From the NCBI GenBank assembly GCA_025526995.1, contig JAHLKG010000005.1, positions 1,302,001 through 1,366,000 on the forward strand: a stretch of 64,000 bases of DNA, written 5' to 3'. The DNA comes from Powellomyces hirtus (taxonomy: Eukaryota; Chytridiomycota; Chytridiomycetes; Spizellomycetales; Powellomycetaceae). The notes below the pieces were generated by a model, which searched no databases, had not been told where the DNA came from, and saw nothing but the letters and a program-made list of their open reading frames with translations. The position numbers were made by a program, and so were the translations under genes. Shown here piece after piece: positions 57,158 to 64,000 of this stretch; the first letter of the stretch is position 1; the number at the start of each line of letters is the position of its first letter.

Positions 57158-59886
57158 TCATACTGAGTCAGCTTGAGTCTTCGGAATCTTGTTGGCCCCT
57201 GCTGCGTTCGCTGTTAGAGCAGTTTCAGAAGATGACTGCAAAGTCGACTCACCCTCGGTGTCGGCTGGCAGCTTCCTTTTCTGACCTGAAAGCGGGTTGA
57301 GCGAGGGGATCCGTGGCCATCATTGCATGTCTAACACACCTACCCTTCGCTTCCTTCTTGTTTGATTCCTTCCCTTCCTTTCTGTCGGCTTTCTTGCCCG
57401 CTCGCGCCTTTATAACAACAAACGCTTTCATCGATATGTATCGAAACTTGTCAATGAAGTAAATGGATCTTACCATGGGACCCCAGTTTTTGGTTGGATT
57501 TTCTTGGTACCTGACCAACTTAATTTGGCGGGATGGAGGGTTAGCCAGCGGATGTTTCTCAAAGCTGACTTCCGATCTAAACAAGATTCGCATATAAGCG
57601 TTTGGTCTACGCCTCATATCATCGCCATTAGCGACTTACTTCGATTCTTTTGCGAGGATAACCTGCCCAGGTGCATCCTTCGCAAAGTTGGTCAACACCA
57701 CAGGATGAAGTTCCACGAGCTTTCTCATCATGTCCCAGATTGCCCAGCCAGGCGCGTTCGTCTTGAAACAGTTGACGGCCGCGTGTGTCATGGACACCTT
57801 GTAATTCATGTTGAGAAGCGCAGACCTGTATAATCTATCAGTCCACCACCGTCTACCGCAAATGAACAAAGCTGAACAGCGAACATACACGACTTCCAGT
57901 AGGCGAGGGGTATTGGTTCGCACCGTCGCTGCTAACGCAGAGCATTCGTAGTAGAATGGCACAGGCAATTCCTGAAGGTTCCATCAATTGAGATGCTTAC
58001 GTATACTGAGTCAGAATACCCTTACCTCTGAGACAACAGTGAGCATGCCCAACATTCTTGCTTTGGTTCCGTACTTGCCCGCAGGGGCCGTATTTACTTC
58101 CTTTATCATGCGGGCAACAAACTCCGGATTGTGTATCGGGCCGTTATAGAATGGACCTCCAATCTAAGGTAAGAAATAATCGTCAACGTCTTTGTCAGGG
58201 GGAGGGAATACGACCGGTACAATGAAAAAGACATACATGGAAACGCTTGTTGCAATGCTCACAAGCGGAGCCAACTGCCGGTCCACAGACGGGCCCTATT
58301 TTGTTACCATCGCCATTTTGTGGAGACTTCCCCAGTGGCTGTGTGACGAAGGATCGACAGCCTGTGCAATTGTACACCAGAGAAGATTTCCTAACAATGT
58401 CTCGTGTCAATCGAAACGCCTATACAGTCCTTTCATGGCGGTCTACATATGCATACCCTGCAGCTTTCTTCACCAACTTCGGGGATGTGTTCACACGGAC
58501 GAAAATTCGCACGTAGAAGTCAATGCTCAAGCTGGCGAGTGGTTCAATGCAGCGTTTGTACCGGGCTGCAGACGATTGAACCGCATGCAGCAAAATGCGC
58601 AACCCCTGTACGGATAGTTGAGTTTTGGTCAAACGGTCGCAACGGCAAGTTGGGCATACCATCTCGTGGCAGTACGCTGTGTTTGGGATGGACATTCCCC
58701 CGTATTTGGCCCAGCAAGCATCGGGTTGACTACCAGCAAGCACAGCCATATCTGTGCAAGTGATACAAAGCAATCCTATGGTAGTTCAAGAGATACAGAT
58801 CAGGATGGAACCGTAACAAGGAGATGTGTGCCGGTCGTTACCTCCGTCCGAAACTGACTGCACGGCATTGTCCAAAAATGGGGAGGCGGAGCCATAGGGG
58901 TCAAGATCTATGACGTCGAACTTGGACTCAATGGCTTTGTACATCACGGCACTGGTACAGCGAACGACGATTAGTTGGTGTCCGTCTAAATGATGGCTTG
59001 CGACCAGGACTCACTTGGCATCACCGAGATTGGGAACCACAGTTTCCTCAACCTCATTTGCCTTCACGTTCTCTTTGATTGCATGAACTGCATCCTCCAA
59101 AAGATCGTTGGCGATAATCGATTTGATCCCCTTGATGTCTTTGGCGTACCGAATAGCTCGAAGCCCAGTCGCGGATAACGCCTCGAGGATCGTGAATCTC
59201 TCTTCTTTATATTCTGCGAAATCCAAGTCTACATCTTCCAAGCTATCCGGACTGATGATTTTGTGAGAGTCCACATATCCATTCACGATAGGGGGAAGCT
59301 GTGGTGCGGCAGGGGTGGAGTCCGAGGCATCTGCGTATCAATCAAATGAGTGAACTGTTTCGAAACATTCCAGTTCGTTGTAGGCTACCTTTAGAAGCCG
59401 CTGGAGTTGTGGCAGGAGCGGCTACAGAAGAGTCCTTTGGCCCCAAGGCATTCTTTGAGCGCTCGACTTTCTCTTTGAGAAAAATTTTGCTCCACGCAGT
59501 GATGGCAGCAATCGACATGTCTCTATTGAACTCTTGCACTGGGTTATAGAAAACCTCATTTCCTGCCGGGAACTTTATACGAGCTTTGCCTTCCGTAATG
59601 TAAATGACGCCGTCAGGACCGAACGATTTCCACTTGGGGATGTCCTTCGTTTCTGGCACTTCCGTTGGCGGAGACATTTTTGACTGAATCCCAGGACAGG
59701 GGCAGCTTGGAAAGGTGCGGAGAGTGCAGGCGAACCTATTGGGAATGAAGTCCTCAATCGACAGTTTTTACTCACGAAAGCTTGCGCAACTGGTAAAAAT
59801 TGTTTCCTGTCAATCGGCCTGCTTACATAATTGCCACCTTCCTTGATTGCACAGCCACACGTATTGACAGTGCAAATCGACAGCAT
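57158..59886 (-). CDS. TRM1: tRNA (guanine26-N2)-dimethyltransferase Trm1
   Basis: About 11 exons. The N-terminal exon (59886-59776) gives M-L-S-I-C-T-V-N and joins at 59683 to S-K-M-S-P-P-T, so a long (mitochondrial) and a short (ATG 59677) form are possible, as in yeast Trm1. Motifs: E-G-K-A-R-I-K-F-P and [41 protein letters not shown] (SAM/catalytic motif); C-I-T-C-T-D-M; and a Cys cluster C-T-G-C ... C-E-H-C. The later [10 protein letters not shown] and F-K-T-N-A-P fit the family's C-terminal domain. The C-terminus ends in Lys-rich sequence. The enzyme methylates G26 of tRNA using SAM in nucleus and mitochondria. Confidence 0.9.
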
Positions 59887-59928
59887 CTTGGGCGGTGAAA
59901 TTGCAGATCCTTTTTCCCCTGGAGGAGC

Positions 59929-62900
59929 ATGAAGGCAAGCCCGCCAAAGCTAATCAATCTAATATGTTTCAGCAGCTGAGTCTATCTTGTGCAGGTTTTA
60001 TGCGTAGCGGAGAAACCTTCAATCTCAAAATCCGTAGCGCAACTGCTTTCAAACGGCAACGTCAACCTGGTAACATATATTGCTTTTTCGTTATGGCAAC
60101 GGCTTAAGCCTTACCGTCATATGACACGCAGCGCCATACTCGAAATCAGTATATCAAAAACTACTGCTTCGCACAAACCTACAATGGTCAACACTGCGAT
60201 GTCGTCATGACGGCGGTGGTTGGCCACCTAATGGAGTCCAGCTTCCCACCGCAGTGCAAAAGTTGGAAAGGCACTCCATTCATTCAGCTCTTCGAAGCCG
60301 ATATAATAAAAAGTGTCAGAAAGGTGCAGTTCATGCCTAAAGAGACGTCCTTCGGCGTTCCTGTTGTAATCGATCCCTGCAGGATCTTCAAACCATTGAG
60401 GACAACTTGTCTCAAGAAGCCCGACAAGCTCAAGTCCTCGTGATATGGACAGATTGTGATTTAGAGGGGGAGAACATTGGAGCAGAAGTCATGGACGTAT
60501 GCCGCCGCGCCAATCCTCGCATACAAATCAAACGAGCCAGATTCTCAATCATTCAACATCGGTATGCGGCGGACGTGTTCCCACGAATGCAAAGTAGCTC
60601 CTTGTATAACCATGTGTCTGCAGGGAGATATGGGAAGCTTGGAGTCGCTTAGGCAATATTGATCTGAGACAGGCTGCTGCGGTTGATGCACGAGCAGAGC
60701 TTGATCTGCGAATTGGGGCGGTTTTCACGCGATTCATGACCCTAACACTCCAGCCCGAATTCCCCGAGCTTGGTGAAGGGAAGATTATTAGTTATGGTAA
60801 GCACCCTGTGTACCTTCACGATTACATGCAGTGTGCTAAATCTATCATAGGTTCATGCCAGTTTCCAACACTCGGGTTTGTCGTCGAAAGATACATGAAA
60901 CAGCAACGCTTTGTCCCGGAAGACTTTTGGAAGATAGATGTCTTCATAAACCGCGAGGGAAGCACTGCGAAATTTGATTGGATGCGCGATCGCTTGTTTG
61001 ACCAGCGCCTTACGCTGGTGCTGTATGAGAAATGCATGGACGATCCGATGGCTACGGTTGTCAGTATGACTACGAAACCGAAGTCAAAGTGGTAAGTAGA
61101 CGTGGCACATTCCTTCCAACGGAAAGCTGTTTAAGTTTGATCGATGATTCAGGGCTCCGCTACCCTTGACCACAGTGGAGTTGCAAAAGGCTGCATCCAG
61201 AATGATGAGAATGAGCTCTGACAGGGTTATGAAGGTATGCGAGAAATGTCTTTGCAAACTGAAAGAACAAAGTGCTTATCCGACAAAGGTGGCCGAAGAT
61301 CTCTACAACCGCGGTATCATCAGTTATCCTCGCACAGAAACGGATTCGTTTGCAGATAATTTCGAGCTCCACCCCTTGATCGAAGCGCAAGCTCATGATC
61401 CGCACTGGGGCCAATATGCACAGGGGTAAATTCTTCTCCGTCCCCCGCGGACAAGCATCGAAAGCTAACTTATGAACTGGTAGGCTGTTGAATGGAAGGT
61501 TTCGCCGTCCACGGAAAGGCAAAGGAGATGATCAAGCTCATCCTCCCATTCATCCCGTGAAAGGAGCCACGGATCTCAATGGTGATGAGAAGCGCGTGTA
61601 CGAGTATGTCACACGGCGCTTCCTCGCTTGCTGTTCCGAAGCTGCCAAGGGGAGTGAAACCGTCGCCACCATTGACATCGCCGGAGAACGATTCGTTACG
61701 AAAGGTTCGTTCCGTCAACGGCGCACTCAATCCAGCTCATGTTAGCTGACTGGCCTGTAGGATTGAGTATCATTGAGCGTAACTACATGGAGGTGTACAT
61801 ATACGACAAATGGGCGGAACACACCATCCCGCATTTTACACAAGGGGAGAGGATAGTACCAACGGAGCTGAAGATGACGACCGGTAGCACCACCGGGCCC
61901 GAACTGCTCACTGAAGCCGATTTGATTGGTTTGATGGAACAGAGCGGCATAGGTGAGATGCCACAGTCACGAAAACAAAAGACTTGGCACTCATCAGAGC
62001 AATCTGCTTTAGGCACGGATGCCACGATTCATGAGCATATCAGAAAGATCATAGATCGTGAATACACCAACAAGGAAGGGCAGTACTTTGTGCCAACCGT
62101 ATTGGGAATGGCTCTTATATGCGCCTATGAGGAGATGTCGCTGGACCTATCTCTCCACCGACCTCATCTTCGAAGTCTGGTACGATTTGCCTGAGATCCT
62201 CTGCTGCAATCTGATCCATTCTTACCCGTTGATGAATTAGATGGAAACTGGTATGAAGCGGATATGTGATGGCACGCGCTCGAAATCGGAGGTGGTACAC
62301 GAATCTGTGGACATGTACCGAAATGCGTTCGCCAGGGTATTTCAACAGGCCCGTGTGCTGATACAGGTACAGCTCTGGAAATGCTCCGGTTCTTGCCTCG
62401 CTCGCAGCTGAGGATTTTGTGTGCCTTCTCGATAGGTGGTTGCAAGATATATCCGAGGCAATGGTGGTGCCCAGGTATGCATCGCTGTCGCCCATGATGA
62501 ATGCGTTTCCCTCCGCTAATGTGCGTACCTTCCACAGCCTCCTCTCCCGGGGCAACCTGAAAGGAATCACGGCGGAGGCGGGAATAACGATGATTTCGGT
62601 CCTGATGATGGCGATGACTTTGATCCACCGCCACCACGTCCTGCTACCAGAGGACGTGGCCGTCGTGCCGAGCCGGGAGGGAGAGGCAGAGGACGGGCAA
62701 CTACAACACGACAGGCATCATCGTCCCGGACCACTACCAGTCGGCGGGGAAGTGGTCGGGGCCGGGGCAGCCGAGGCGCTGCCCCAGAAATGGATTGGAC
62801 CCGGCCGCCGGATTCTACGGGCAAACCCAAGTGCGAATGCGGGCTATTCGCTACCATTAAACGAAGCCGGAAGCAGAATGAGAATGAAGGTGCAGTATTA

Positions 62901-63028
62901 ATCTATTAGGGATCTGGAGGACTTGGATGTTCATCTTTATCGCTCTATGGTAATTAGGTCGAGAATTCTACACTTGCGCAAAAGCGGGCGCCAAATGCCG
63001 CTTCTTTGCTTGGACTGATGAAGTCTGA
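59929..63028 (+). CDS. TOP3: DNA topoisomerase III with C-terminal GRF zinc finger
   Basis: Fourteen exons sum to 768 residues. Exon 1 is only six nucleotides (M-K), separated from [13 protein letters not shown] by a GC-AG intron (59935-59994). The type IA core is complete: [20 protein letters not shown] (Toprim), [19 protein letters not shown] and the catalytic Tyr in [10 protein letters not shown]. The C-terminus has Gly/Arg-rich R-G-R-G-R-R sequence and a GRF finger: C-E-C-G, N-E-N-E-G-R-E-F-Y-T-C, C-R-F-F-A-W. Top3 works with RecQ helicase and Rmi1 to dissolve recombination intermediates. RG plus GRF resembles animal TOP3A more than yeast Top3. Junctions after 62366 are less certain. Confidence 0.9.
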
Positions 63029-63456
63029 AGGACCTCAACCAGATAGCATACTTGTACTTCTACCCACTCCGATATATATTACACTCTTTGAAGTTTTATG
63101 TTGCAACCATTTGTCGATAGCAGGTAGTGCTCCCAGATCGATAGTGTTTGATGTTTGTATCTATTGCATGCACTACATGAAACCAAATGGTGGATAACGC
63201 AGATGCTCTGCGGAGGTAACAGACTCATGGCCGACCCTTTTCATGCATCAATGGACTTGCCAAAAAGCATAATGCTGGCGGCAATTCAGAAAGACTGAAA
63301 GTGCAGTCGTGTTTTGATTTCTAAGTGATGTATTTACGTAAAATTCTTTTTTAAAATATACACAATGGACTCAATGTGTCGATAGACACAAGCCCCACAG
63401 AGAGGCTCGACCAGATGATGATTCGTGCGATAGCTTCGGGTTGCTTGATGGGTGGC
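63029..63456. other. convergent 3' intergenic region
   Basis: Between the TOP3 and histone H4 stops. It is AT-rich; no gene or strong repeat seen. Confidence 0.5.
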
Positions 63457-63908
<452 letters not shown>

Positions 63909-64000
63909 GTTGATGTGTGTGTAGTAGGGGGATTTGTTGTGTTGTAGGTAGAGGTGGGGTCTTGCGGCAAGAGGTTGTTGTCTTGCGGTCGAAGGTGTTG

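Noticed and set aside
61234..61266. Possible intron in TOP3 between GTATGC and AAG
   Set aside because: Splicing would break the frame, while the unspliced frame reads straight into the catalytic S-Y-P-R-T-E motif.

Overview
The window is nuclear DNA of a filamentous or zoosporic fungus. Most genes are cut by short GT-AG introns of about 50-130 bp, gene density is high (roughly one gene per 2 kb), and the gene set is fungal: Spa2 polarity protein, an RCK-type kinase, a fungal PL14-like lyase and two C2H2 transcription factors. Four features point to an early-diverging, probably chytrid-like lineage rather than an ascomycete or basidiomycete: a Frizzled-type CRD/7TM receptor, a Mortierella-like front-end (delta-6 type) desaturase with fused cytochrome b5, a REX1B-domain protein, and an IQ-motif coiled-coil protein of possible flagellar type. 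The lineage is inference; no rRNA or other marker is present.

Layout. 0-9.6 kb: BTB protein, two-finger C2H2 protein, an unrecognised reverse gene, the acetyl-CoA transporter (SLC33A1/AT-1 family), a small unknown protein and a secreted Cys-rich protein. 9.6-12.3 kb: the largest gap, with homopolymers and tetranucleotide repeats and no convincing gene. 12.3-25 kb: C2H2 transcription factor, RCK kinase, desaturase, REX1B protein, and a long SAP/F-box-like protein that reads as one gene across three introns. 25-45 kb: Spa2, a WrbA-type flavoprotein with a long N-terminal extension, eIF3a, the Frizzled-like receptor, a small secreted protein, TAF12 with a huge Gln-rich N-terminus, and a DED1/DDX3-like helicase. 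45-64 kb: an MFS transporter, an intron-containing tRNA-Asp, the IQ-motif protein, a PL14-like lyase, a small coiled-coil protein, TMEM19/DUF92, an RbfA-like mitochondrial protein, Trm1, topoisomerase III and histone H4.

The genes are mostly unrelated housekeeping and signalling genes with no operon-like logic. Functional groupings are loose: transcription/translation (TAF12, DED1, eIF3a, Trm1, tRNA-Asp, RbfA-like), chromatin and DNA repair (H4, TOP3, REX1B), membrane/lipid (desaturase, acetyl-CoA transporter, TMEM19), and polarity/signalling (Spa2, Frizzled-like receptor, RCK kinase). Two divergent pairs are very tight: Trm1/TOP3 (about 42 bp between start codons) and TMEM19/RbfA-like. Splice models were built by eye; wherever I give exon coordinates the summed exon lengths are divisible by three and the joined frame preserves family motifs.
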